64,000 bases of DNA from Aureimonas sp. AU20 (GTDB taxonomy: Bacteria; Pseudomonadota; Alphaproteobacteria; Rhizobiales; Rhizobiaceae): the NCBI RefSeq assembly GCF_001442755.1, contig NZ_CP006367.1:1116001-1180000 (forward strand). The letters run 5' to 3'. A program made the position numbers and the translations under genes. Position 1 is the stretch's first letter. Each line of letters begins with the position of its first letter. Under the pieces are notes generated by a model that saw only the letters and a list, made by a program, of their open reading frames with translations, was not told the origin of the DNA and ran no database searches. Positions 56,005 through 64,000 of this stretch are shown here, in pieces.

Positions 56005-58392
56005 CTATTCCGTGTCCGAGCGTTCCGCCTCGCCGCGCGGCGCCAGGGCGAAATAGCGCTGCGAGAGAAGGTCGGAGATCTCGTATCCGTCGCGCGCCAC
56101 ACGCCGGAGGAACGCCGGCGTCACCTCGCCGGGCTGGGCCGTGCGCAGGCGCACCTGCAGCCGCGCCGTGCGGCGCGAGGCCGGGTCCAGGCTTTCGCCC
56201 ATGAGATTGCCCGGCAGTTCCGCCAGCGCGGCTTCCAGCGCCCTTGCCTGGAAAGCGAGGGAGCGCGGGTTGAGCGGGTCGAGCAGCGCGAGGTCGATCA
56301 CCGTGCTGCTGCCGAGTTGCACCGAGAAGCGACGGCGATAGGTCATCCGGCTGTCGGTGAATTCCAGCAGCGCCTCGAACACGCCGTCGCCGCCCGCCGC
56401 CATGAAGGCGCCCGCCGCCTCTGCCGTGGCCGAAAGGCGCTCCAGCCGCCGGCCGCATTCGTGGAAGCGCCAGCCGGTGAAGCGATACATGTTCTCCTGC
56501 ACCAGACCGGCGAAGCCGGCGAGGCGCGTCAGCACCCGGCCAGCGAGCAGCGCGTCGTCGCGCTCGCGCGGGGGCAGGCGCATGGCCTCGGCCGTCACCT
56601 CCGCGATCTCGGCCAGAACCCGCCAGGCATCGGGCGAGAACCGGTCGCGAATGCGCGAGGCGAGATGGAAGGCGCTGTCGGCGAGTTCCTTCAGGCCGTG
56701 GATCGGGTCCGCCCCGCCAAGGCCGACGCCGGCCACGCGCAGGAGGTTGATGCGCGCCTCGTCCACGGGCGCGGGGTCCTCGCCCGCCTCGGCGCGCTCG
56801 ATCGCGGCGCGCCAGTGCCGGAAGGCGACTTCCAGCCGCTCGACATAGCGCCCGAGCCAGAAGAGATTGTCGGCCGCGCGGGCGGGAAGCGAGCCCGGCA
56901 GGCGGCGGTGGTAGCCAGCTTCCGGAGAGGCCAGCAGCGAAACGGGCCGTTCGTCCGCCTCGCCGGCGATCCAGACATCGACGGAGCGCCCGCCGGCGGC
57001 GATGCCCAACGCATCGCCCCGCTCGTCATGGGCGGCGCGGGCAAAGCCGCCGGGCATGACGTCCCATCCGTCCGGGCCGCGCGCCAGAAACACCCGCAAG
57101 GTCACCGGGCGGCTTTCGAGTTCCCCCTCGCCGAACACGGGCACGGTGGAGAGCGGCGGTTGGCGCAGCGCCACGACATCCGCCCCGCCGCGCCCCTTAG
57201 CCCGCTCGGCCAGTTCCTCGGCCGAGATCGGCGCCTCGGGGCCGGAGGGAGCGGGCAGGGCGCGGGCAAGACGCCAGCCGGGTGGCAAGGCGTGAGCGAA
57301 CCCTTGAGCGCCCGGCTCGCCCAGCCAGCGCGTTTCGGCCGAGGCGAGTTGCAGGGGCTCGCCGATCAGCGCCCGCGCCATGCCCTGTTCGAAGGCGGCG
57401 AAGGCCGGCGTTTCCAGAAGCCCCGAGCCCAGCGCGTTGACGAGTTCGAGCTTGCCGGCGCGGATGGCGCGCACGAGGCCGGGCGTGCCGATGCGCGAGC
57501 GGGAATAAAGCTCAAGCGGATCGGCATAGTCGGCGTCGAGCCGGCGCCAGAGGACGCGCACGGGACGCAAGCCGTCCACGGTGCGGATTTTGGCCTCGTC
57601 TCCCCGCACCACGAGATCGCCGCCTTCTAGAAGGTGGAAGCCGAGATAGCGGGCGAGATAGGAATGCTCGAAATACGTCTCGTTCAGCGGGCCGGGGGTC
57701 AGCAGGCCGACGCGCGCCCCTTCCGTGCCGTTGAGCTCGTTCAGCGTCTCACGGAAGCGGCCAAAGAAACCGGCGAGGCGCCGGACGTGAAGCGAGCGGG
57801 CGAGGTCGGGAAAGGCGCGCGAAGTGGCGACGCGATTTTCCAACGCGAAGCCCGAGCCCGAGGGCGCCTGCGTGCGGTCTCCGATCACGTACCAGCGCCC
57901 GTCCGGCCCCCGGCCGAGATCCACGGCGATGAAGCGGATCAGCGGGCGGCCGGTGCGGCCCTGGTCGGCAAGCGGGCGCAGGAACTCCGGGTTGCCGGCC
58001 AGAAGCAGGCCCGGCAGGTGCCCCTCGCGGACCATGCGCCGCTCACCGTAGAGATCGGTCAGCAGCCGTTCGAGATAGACGGCGCGTTGGCGCAGCCCCG
58101 CTTCCAGCCGCCGCCATTCCTCGGCCTCGATGACCACGGGCGGAAAGGCGATCGGCCAAAGCCGCTCACCGCCATCCGTGCCCGATCGGTAGAAGACGCC
58201 GGCCTCGCCCAGATATTGCCGCGCGGCGCGAAAGCGCGTCTCGCGCTCGGCTTCGCTCCAGCCGGCCAGCGCCTCCGTCAGCGGGCGGTAATGCGGGCGC
58301 ACGGAGCCGTCCGCCGCCCGCATCTCGTCGTAGCGGGCGGCGGGCGGAGCGGCGGCTTTGCCGGCTTCGATGGGGATGGTCTCAGACGGCAA
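56005..58392 (-). CDS. Circularly permuted ATP-grasp fused to alpha-E domain
   Basis: A 795-residue fusion. Residues to about 480 are the permuted ATP-grasp ligase ([70 protein letters not shown]). Residues about 490-795 are the all-helical alpha-E domain ([36 protein letters not shown]). In many genomes these are two genes. The start is not clear: no ATG lies before the conserved part, and TTG at 58392, overlapping the upstream stop by 11 bases, is the best choice. The family is predicted to make amide-linked peptides from an unknown substrate. Confidence 0.85.
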   Translation of the reverse strand: MPSETIPIEAGKAAAPPAARYDEMRAADGSVRPHYRPLTEALAGWSEAERETRFRAARQYLGEAGVFYRSGTDGGERLWPIAFPPVVIEAEEWRRLEAGLRQRAVYLERLLTDLYGERRMVREGHLPGLLLAGNPEFLRPLADQGRTGRPLIRFIAVDLGRGPDGRWYVIGDRTQAPSGSGFALENRVATSRAFPDLARSLHVRRLAGFFGRFRETLNELNGTEGARVGLLTPGPLNETYFEHSYLARYLGFHLLEGGDLVVRGDEAKIRTVDGLRPVRVLWRRLDADYADPLELYSRSRIGTPGLVRAIRAGKLELVNALGSGLLETPAFAAFEQGMARALIGEPLQLASAETRWLGEPGAQGFAHALPPGWRLARALPAPSGPEAPISAEELAERAKGRGGADVVALRQPPLSTVPVFGEGELESRPVTLRVFLARGPDGWDVMPGGFARAAHDERGDALGIAAGGRSVDVWIAGEADERPVSLLASPEAGYHRRLPGSLPARAADNLFWLGRYVERLEVAFRHWRAAIERAEAGEDPAPVDEARINLLRVAGVGLGGADPIHGLKELADSAFHLASRIRDRFSPDAWRVLAEIAEVTAEAMRLPPRERDDALLAGRVLTRLAGFAGLVQENMYRFTGWRFHECGRRLERLSATAEAAGAFMAAGGDGVFEALLEFTDSRMTYRRRFSVQLGSSTVIDLALLDPLNPRSLAFQARALEAALAELPGNLMGESLDPASRRTARLQVRLRTAQPGEVTPAFLRRVARDGYEISDLLSQRYFALAPRGEAERSDTE

Positions 58393-61300
58393 GGAAGGCA
58401 GGCCGTCTGAGATCGAGCGTGTGCGGGAAGCTCGGGTCGGGGATTTCGGCCGGAGGCTGGAAGGCGCCCGGCGTGTGGCCGATCGCCTCGAACCGCGCCA
58501 GACGCCGCGCCTCGGCCTCGTTGGCGTTGACCGGGAACGTGTCGTACGAGCGCCCGCCGGGATGGGCGACATGATAGGTGCAGCCGCCGAGCGAGCGGCC
58601 CGACCAGCGGTCGTAGATGTCGAAGGTCAGCGGCGCGTGGACGGGGATGGTGGGATGCAGGCCCGAGGCCGGCTGCCACGCCTTGAAGCGCACGCCGCCG
58701 ACAAAGGTGCCGACATCCCGCGTGGGGGCCAGCGGCACCGGCCGCCCGTTGCAGGTGACGATGTGGCGCGAGGTGTCGAAGCCGGAGAGCTTCACCTGAA
58801 GGCGCTCGACGGAGGAATCCACGAAGCGAACCGTACCGCCGATGGCGCCCGTCTCGCCCATGACGTGCCAGGGCTCCAGCGCTTGGCGCAGCTCCAGCGT
58901 CACGCCCTCGTGGCGCACTTCGCCGCAGAAGGGGAAGCGGAACTCCCATTGCGCCTCGAACCATTCCGGCCGCACGGGATAGCCGGCGCGCGTCAGCTCG
59001 GCCAGAACGGCGAGAAAATCCTCCCAGACGAAGGCCGGCAGCATGAAGCGGTCGTGCAGCTGCGTGCCCCAGCGCGCGAAGCGCCCGGCCTGCGGCTCGC
59101 GCCAGAAGCGCGCGATGAGCGCGCGGATCAGAAGCTGCTGGGCCAGACTCATGCGCGCGTCTGGCGGCATCTCGAAGCCGCGAAACTCCACGAGGCCGAG
59201 CCGCCCGGTCGGGCCGTCGGGCGAATAAAGCTTGTCGATGCAGATTTCCGAGCGGTGCGTGTTGCCCGTCACGTCCACCAGGAGATTGCGGAACAGGCGG
59301 TCCACCAGCCAGGGCGGGGGCGCTGCGCCCTCGCCGGGCGCGGGCACCTGCGCCATGGCGATCTCGAGCTCGTAAAGCTGGTCGTGCCGGGCTTCGTCGA
59401 TGCGCGGCGCTTGGCTGGTCGGCCCGATGAAGAGGCCGGAAAAGAGGTAGGACAGCGACGGGTGACGCTGCCAATAGAGCACCAGCGACTTCAGAAGGTC
59501 GGGTCGGCGCAGGAAGGGGCTGTCGATCGGCGTCGCGCCACCGATCACCACATGGTTGCCGCCGCCCGTGCCGGCATGGCGCCCGTCCACCATGAACTTG
59601 TCGGTGCCGAGCCGGGATTGGCGCGCGTCCTCGTAGACGCCTTGCGTAATGGCCACCGCCTCGCCCCAGGACGCGGCGGGATGGACGTTCACCTCGATCA
59701 CGCCCGGGTCGGGCGCGACGCGCATCACGTCGAGGCGCGGGTCGAAAGGCGGGGCATAGCCCTCGATGCGCACGGGCAGCGCCATCGCCTCGGCCTCGTC
59801 CTCCACGGCGGCGAGAAGGTCGAGATAGGCCTCGGCCGATTCCAGGGGCGGCATGAAGACATGGAGAACGCCGTCGCGCGGCTCGATGGCGACGGCGGTG
59901 CGGACATAGCCGCCGATCTCGGCTTCCGGCCCGGGCTCGGGCGGCGACCAGGCAGGCGCCGGGTCGGCCTGCGAGATGCGCTTCTGCACCTGGCCCAGGA
60001 TCTCGCGCTCCGGCAGGTCGGGGAAACGCTGCATCGGATCGGCCGGGTGCGTGTAGGGATAGCGTGCCGGCGGCAACCAGGGCAGGGCGGCCAGCGGCAG
60101 GCGGTAGCCCAGCGCCGAGTCGCCCGGCACCAGGAAGAGCTGGCCGCGCCGCGTCGACCAGCGCTCCGACATCCAACGGGCCGGCAGCGCCTGCCACGCC
60201 TGCACCGGCATGACGTAGCCGACAGGATTGTTCAGCCCCCGATCGAACACGCGGGCGAGGCGCGCGCGCTCCTCCGGGTTTTCCAGCCTGGAATTGTCCG
60301 GCGAAACGTTCTCGGGCAGCTGCGCCTCGCGCACGAGCCAGTAGGACGGGTCCTCGAAGGCGGGCAGCGCGTTGCCGGGCTCGACGCCGAGCCGCTTGGC
60401 CACGCCCTCGAGAAGCACCCGCGCCGTCTCGGCCGTCGCCTCGCCGGGTGTCTCCTCGCCCGAGCCCGCTTCGGCGGCGAACAGATCGGGGTTGCGCCAG
60501 ATCGGCTTGCCGTCCTTGCGCCAGTAGAGCGAATAGGTCCAGCGCGGCAGGGATTCGCCGGGATACCACTTGCCCTGGCCGTGATGGAGAAAGCCGCCCG
60601 GCGCGAAGCGCTGCCGCAGCCGGCGGATCAGACCGTCGGCCAAGCCCCGCTTGCGCGGCCCCGTCGCGTCGGCGTTCCACTCGGCCGCCTCGAAATCGTC
60701 GATCGAAACGAAGGTCGGCTCGCCGCCCATGGTGAGGCGCACGTCCATGGATTGGAGGTCGCCGTCCACCTTTGCCCCAAGCGCGTCGAGCGCCTCCCAG
60801 CTCTCGTCGGAAAAGGGTTTCGAGACGCGCGGCGCTTCGGAAACGCGCGTCACCTCCATGGCGAAGTCGAACTCGGTCTCGGCGAAATCCACCCCGCCGG
60901 CGATCGGCGCGGCGGAGCGGTAGTGCGGGGTCGCCGCCAGCGGCACGTGGCTTTCGCCGGTCATCAGGCCGGAGGTCGGGTCGAAGCCGATCCAGCCGGC
61001 ACCCGGCACGTAGACCTCCACCCATGCATGCAGATCGCAGAAGTCGACCGCCGTGCCGGCCGGCCCGTCCAGCGCGACGCGGTCGGGCTTCAGCTGGATC
61101 AGGTAGCCCGAGACGAAGCGGGCGGCGAGGCCGAGATGGCGCAGCGCGTTGACCAGGAGCCAGGAGGAGTCGCGGCAGGAGCCCGAGCCCTTTTCCAGCG
61201 TCTCCTCCGGCGTCTGGACGCCGGGTTCCATGCGGATGAGATAGTCGATGCGCTGCTGGACCAGCCGGTTGATCTCGACGAGGAAGTCGATCGTGCGCCG

Positions 61301-61714
61301 GGGCGTGCGGTCGACCTGCGTCAGGAAGGTCTGGAGCAGGGGGCCTGCCGGCTCGTGCGCGAGATAGGGCTTGAGGTCGATGAGGAGATCGTCGCCATAG
61401 GCGAAGGGATAGGTCTCCGCCCATGTCTCCATGAAGAAGTCGAACGGATTGTAGACTGTCATGTCGGCGAGAAGATCGACCTCGATGCGCAGCTCGCGCA
61501 CCTTCTCGGGAAAGACGACGCGCGCCAGCCAGTTGCCGAACGGGTCCTGCTGCCAGTTCACGAAATGGTTCGCCGGCTCGATGCGCAGAGAATAGGCGGG
61601 GGTGCGCGTGCGCGAATGGGGGGCTGGCCGAAGCCGGATCGTCTGCGGGCCGAGGGTAACGGGTCGGTCGTAGCGATAATGGGTCAGGTGGCGGAGTGCG
61701 GCGAGGATCGGCAT
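58382..61714 (-). CDS. Transglutaminase fused to DUF2126 putative amidoligase
   Basis: A 1110-residue protein, first gene of the cluster. Residues about 1-290 are a transglutaminase-like domain with Cys180 in [15 protein letters not shown], His229 in DLHAWVEVY and Asp245 in GFDPTSGL. From about 360 to the end is DUF2126, listed as a putative COOH-NH2 ligase ([34 protein letters not shown], then [16 protein letters not shown] and [12 protein letters not shown]). The ATG at 61714 has AAGGG 5 bases upstream. Both enzyme centres look intact. It diverges from the metallopeptidase gene. Confidence 0.9.
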   Translation of the reverse strand: MPILAALRHLTHYRYDRPVTLGPQTIRLRPAPHSRTRTPAYSLRIEPANHFVNWQQDPFGNWLARVVFPEKVRELRIEVDLLADMTVYNPFDFFMETWAETYPFAYGDDLLIDLKPYLAHEPAGPLLQTFLTQVDRTPRRTIDFLVEINRLVQQRIDYLIRMEPGVQTPEETLEKGSGSCRDSSWLLVNALRHLGLAARFVSGYLIQLKPDRVALDGPAGTAVDFCDLHAWVEVYVPGAGWIGFDPTSGLMTGESHVPLAATPHYRSAAPIAGGVDFAETEFDFAMEVTRVSEAPRVSKPFSDESWEALDALGAKVDGDLQSMDVRLTMGGEPTFVSIDDFEAAEWNADATGPRKRGLADGLIRRLRQRFAPGGFLHHGQGKWYPGESLPRWTYSLYWRKDGKPIWRNPDLFAAEAGSGEETPGEATAETARVLLEGVAKRLGVEPGNALPAFEDPSYWLVREAQLPENVSPDNSRLENPEERARLARVFDRGLNNPVGYVMPVQAWQALPARWMSERWSTRRGQLFLVPGDSALGYRLPLAALPWLPPARYPYTHPADPMQRFPDLPEREILGQVQKRISQADPAPAWSPPEPGPEAEIGGYVRTAVAIEPRDGVLHVFMPPLESAEAYLDLLAAVEDEAEAMALPVRIEGYAPPFDPRLDVMRVAPDPGVIEVNVHPAASWGEAVAITQGVYEDARQSRLGTDKFMVDGRHAGTGGGNHVVIGGATPIDSPFLRRPDLLKSLVLYWQRHPSLSYLFSGLFIGPTSQAPRIDEARHDQLYELEIAMAQVPAPGEGAAPPPWLVDRLFRNLLVDVTGNTHRSEICIDKLYSPDGPTGRLGLVEFRGFEMPPDARMSLAQQLLIRALIARFWREPQAGRFARWGTQLHDRFMLPAFVWEDFLAVLAELTRAGYPVRPEWFEAQWEFRFPFCGEVRHEGVTLELRQALEPWHVMGETGAIGGTVRFVDSSVERLQVKLSGFDTSRHIVTCNGRPVPLAPTRDVGTFVGGVRFKAWQPASGLHPTIPVHAPLTFDIYDRWSGRSLGGCTYHVAHPGGRSYDTFPVNANEAEARRLARFEAIGHTPGAFQPPAEIPDPSFPHTLDLRRPAFLAV

Positions 61715-61834
61715 CGGTTCCCTTACACATGACCAGTCGAACGGGCAGCATAGGCACAAGGCGCCGCCACCGAAACCTTCGCGTTGCACAAACTGCGCGC
61801 TTTCCGGAATTATTAACGGAATCGGTTGCGGTGC

Positions 61835-61859
61835 GGAACAAGGCGGAAGGACCCGAGTT
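61835..61859 (+). promoter_or_regulatory. EcfG-type promoter candidate for the metallopeptidase gene
   Basis: GGAAC (61835-61839), 16 bases, AGTT (61856-61859), one mismatch from the EcfG consensus, 43 bases before the ATG. It points away from the amidoligase cluster and into the zinc peptidase gene. Confidence 0.5.
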
Positions 61860-61902
61860 AGGCGCGGGAATTGGCCAAAGCCCGCCATCAGGAACTTTTT
61901 CG

Positions 61903-63066
61903 ATGAAACTCTTCTCCTGCCCGTCCTGCGATCAGGTCGTCTTCTTCAACAACGTGGTGTGCGAGCGCTGCGGTCATGCCTTGGGCTACGAGCCGCGCGC
62001 CAACCGCGTGCTGGCGCTGGAAGCGGCCGACGACGGCTGGGTTTCGGTCGGCCGGGGCAGCGACGGATCGCACTGGCGCTATTGCGACAACTACCAGTAC
62101 GGGGTGTGCAACTGGCTGGTGCCCGCCGAGGGCGTGGAGCGCCTGTGCCTGGCGGACCGCCACAATCTGATGGTACCCGACCTGTCCGACCCCGAGAACC
62201 AGGCGCTCTGGGCCAAGATGGAAGCGGCCAAGCACCGGCTCTTCTACACGCTGCTGCGCCTGGACCTGCCGCTCTATACGCGCGACGAGCATCCCGAAGG
62301 CCTCGGCTTCAAGTTCCTGGCCGACGATCCGAACTCGGACCAGAAAGTGATGACCGGCCATGACGAGGGCATCATCACCGTGGCGCTGGCGGAAGCGGAC
62401 GATGCCGAGCGCGAGAAGCGCCGGACCTCGATGGGCGAGCCTTATCGCACGCTGCTCGGCCATTTCCGCCACGAGGTCGGCCATTGGTACTGGGACATCC
62501 TGGTGCGCGACGGCAACCTGCTCGACCAGTGCCGCGCCGTGTTCGGCGACGACCGCGAGGACTACGGCCAGGCGCTGCAGAACCACTACAACAACGGCCC
62601 CAAGCCGAACTGGCAGGACGAGTTCGTCTCTTCCTATGCTGGCTCCCACGCCTGGGAGGACTTCGCCGAGACCTGGGCGCACTATCTCCACATCATCGAC
62701 ACGCTTGAGGTCGGCGGTTCCTACGGCATTGCCATCCAGCCGCGGCTCGACCGCGACGGCATCCTGACCACCGATCTGGGCCTCAAGGTCTACGACCCCA
62801 ACACGACGATGGAGGAGATCGCCGACGCGTGGCTGGCGCTCAGCCAGGCGCTGAACTCCATGAACCGCGCCATGGGCCTGCAGGACCTTTATCCCTTCGT
62901 TCTGTCGCCGACCGTCATCGCCAAGCTTGGCTTCATCCACGATCTCGTTCACGGCCGGGTCGGCCAGCGCGCGGGCGCCGACGAGGCGCACGGCATGTCG
63001 GAAGAGGCCGAGGACCTCGGCCGCCAGTCCAACGCAGCGAACGAGCCGATGGTGGCGGCCGGCTGA
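61903..63066 (+). CDS. Zinc-ribbon metallopeptidase (Peptidase_Mx type)
   Basis: A 387-residue cytoplasmic protein with a two-part zinc-ribbon ([20 protein letters not shown], then [13 protein letters not shown]) and a zincin core. HExxH is at residues 190-194 ([11 protein letters not shown]), followed by [14 protein letters not shown], which may give the third ligand. It matches the 'putative zinc-binding metallopeptidase' family (COG4307 type) known near alpha-E/ATP-grasp/transglutaminase genes. The gene diverges from that cluster here. The target peptide is unknown. Confidence 0.87.
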   Translation: MKLFSCPSCDQVVFFNNVVCERCGHALGYEPRANRVLALEAADDGWVSVGRGSDGSHWRYCDNYQYGVCNWLVPAEGVERLCLADRHNLMVPDLSDPENQALWAKMEAAKHRLFYTLLRLDLPLYTRDEHPEGLGFKFLADDPNSDQKVMTGHDEGIITVALAEADDAEREKRRTSMGEPYRTLLGHFRHEVGHWYWDILVRDGNLLDQCRAVFGDDREDYGQALQNHYNNGPKPNWQDEFVSSYAGSHAWEDFAETWAHYLHIIDTLEVGGSYGIAIQPRLDRDGILTTDLGLKVYDPNTTMEEIADAWLALSQALNSMNRAMGLQDLYPFVLSPTVIAKLGFIHDLVHGRVGQRAGADEAHGMSEEAEDLGRQSNAANEPMVAAG

Positions 63067-63161
63067 GGCGCGGGGGCTGGCGCGAGCGACTGGAAAATTT
63101 CCCCTTCCGGTCACTGGCACTGCCCTTTCCCGCTCCACTTAAGCTGAGCAACAGCAGCGAC

Positions 63162-63197
63162 GACGCCCCTTCGCCTTCGCGCAAGCGAAGGGGCGTC
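63162..63197. terminator. Strong hairpin between metallopeptidase and treZ
   Basis: A perfect 13-bp stem (63162-63174 with 63185-63197) and a 10-base loop, ending 42 bases before the treZ ATG. It lacks a U-run; it could end the peptidase transcript or sit in the treZ leader. Confidence 0.5.
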
Positions 63198-63239
63198 TCA
63201 CCCATCGTGCATGACCTTTTGCGAACCGGCGGAGCCCCT

Positions 63240-64000
63240 ATGAACGGTGCCAGGACTTTTTCTTTCGACCTAGGGTGGGGCGCGCAATACGAGGACGGGC
63301 GCACGCGCTTCCGCATCTGGGCGCCGAGCGCGGGAAGCGTCGATGTCGCCAGCGCGGAATCCGACGAGTACCAGTGCGAGCGCTTCGAGCCGATGACGAA
63401 GGGCGAGGGCGGCTGGTGGGAACTGGTGACCGATCAGGTCCAGCCGGGCGACGGCTACGGCTTCCGCTTCGACGGCGGCAAGGTGAGGCCCGATCCGGCG
63501 GCGCGCGCGCAAGGGGGCGACGTCCACTGGCTGTCGCGCGTCGTCGATCCCAACGCGCACAAGTGGCGCAGCGCCGAATGGGCCGGCCGGCCCTGGCACG
63601 AATGCGTCTTCTACGAGCTGCATGTCGGCACCTTCACGCCGGAGGGCACGTTCGATGCGGTCATCGGCAAGCTCGACCATCTAAGGGACACCGGCATCAC
63701 CGCGATCGAACTCATGCCCATCGCGCAGTTCGGCGGGCAGCGCGGCTGGGGCTATGACGGCGTGCTGCTCTACGCCCCGCATCAGGTCTATGGCGGGCCG
63801 GAAGGGCTGAAGCGTCTGGTGGACGCCGCGCACGAGCGCGGGCTGATGGTCTTTCTCGACGTCGTCTACAACCACTTCGGCCCGGACGGGAACTACCTGC
63901 CCGAATACGTGCCGGAGTTCTTCCATTCGGAAATCGCGACGCCCTGGGGCGCGGCCATCGCCTATGACGAGGCGCCGGTGCGCGAGTTCATGATCGAGAA
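63240..64000 (+). CDS. treZ: Malto-oligosyltrehalose trehalohydrolase (cut by window end)
   Basis: The first 253 residues of a GH13 protein that releases trehalose from maltooligosyl-trehalose made by TreY. The N-terminal beta domain shows TRFRIWAPSAGSVDV and the family marker RPDPAARAQGGDVHWLSRVVDP. The barrel opens with FYELHVGTFTPEGTFDAV, ELMPIAQFGGQRGWGYDGV and FLDVVYNHFGPDGNYL. The ATG at 63240 gives a normal N terminus. The reading frame stays open to position 64000. TreY and GlgX may lie beyond the window. Confidence 0.93.
   Translation, partial: MNGARTFSFDLGWGAQYEDGRTRFRIWAPSAGSVDVASAESDEYQCERFEPMTKGEGGWWELVTDQVQPGDGYGFRFDGGKVRPDPAARAQGGDVHWLSRVVDPNAHKWRSAEWAGRPWHECVFYELHVGTFTPEGTFDAVIGKLDHLRDTGITAIELMPIAQFGGQRGWGYDGVLLYAPHQVYGGPEGLKRLVDAAHERGLMVFLDVVYNHFGPDGNYLPEYVPEFFHSEIATPWGAAIAYDEAPVREFMIE

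Noticed and set aside
58358..61732. Plus-strand frame of over 1100 codons opposite the DUF2126 gene
   Set aside because: The minus strand encodes intact transglutaminase and DUF2126 motifs; the plus frame has no recognisable domain.

Overview
The window is GC-rich, densely coding DNA from an alphaproteobacterium of the order Hyphomicrobiales (Rhizobiales), possibly Aurantimonadaceae-like. The grounds are the GapR/DUF2312 gene, the style of the urease, xanthine dehydrogenase, PuuD and GlgE gene sets, and three sites resembling EcfG general-stress promoters. It looks like ordinary chromosome. I saw no insertion sequence, phage, CRISPR array, tRNA or rRNA. Starts were chosen by ribosome binding sites and ATGA/TGATG overlaps. 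The family calls come from recognised motifs, not from a database search.

Layout. 1-10.5 kb is mostly minus strand: two very small membrane-protein genes, a bestrophin, gapR, a ROK-type sugar kinase whose motifs are in circularly permuted order, a DUF1810 protein, a probable stress module (zinc alcohol dehydrogenase, short-chain dehydrogenase, YihY membrane protein), gamma-glutamyltransferase and an M23 peptidase. 10.8-17.3 kb is plus strand: pncB, ferredoxin-NADP reductase, a kynurenine-degradation set (formamidase-like hydrolase, lone Lrp-type sensor domain, kynureninase), then a protein joining a lysine-free MfnB-like domain to a dihydroneopterin aldolase, and an MfnE-like kinase. 17.4-26.5 kb holds the complete urease genes (D, A, J, B, C, E, F, G), split by three minus-strand genes for small secreted proteins, and ends in an 8-oxoguanine deaminase. 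26.6-31.4 kb has a PhnA-like protein, a HAD phosphatase, a methyltransferase and a membrane PQQ glucose dehydrogenase.

31.7-47.6 kb is a purine catabolism island. A minus operon (allantoinase-OHCU decarboxylase fusion, ureidoglycolate lyase) diverges from a plus operon (uraH, xdhABC, a four-gene nucleoside-type ABC importer, puuD, guaD, and a fumarylacetoacetate hydrolase family gene). Together they cover purine uptake, guanine to xanthine to urate, and urate through 5-hydroxyisourate and OHCU to allantoin and allantoate. AllA makes glyoxylate and urea, and the upstream urease can turn that urea into ammonia. No allantoate-opening enzyme is seen in the window.

47.7-53.8 kb is glgE-mak-glgB (alpha-glucan from maltose 1-phosphate) without treS. 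It is followed by a minus-strand diguanylate cyclase and a three-gene cluster (transglutaminase; permuted ATP-grasp with alpha-E; transglutaminase with DUF2126 amidoligase). That cluster diverges from a zinc metallopeptidase gene. This is a conserved but poorly understood peptide-ligase system. The window ends inside treZ.
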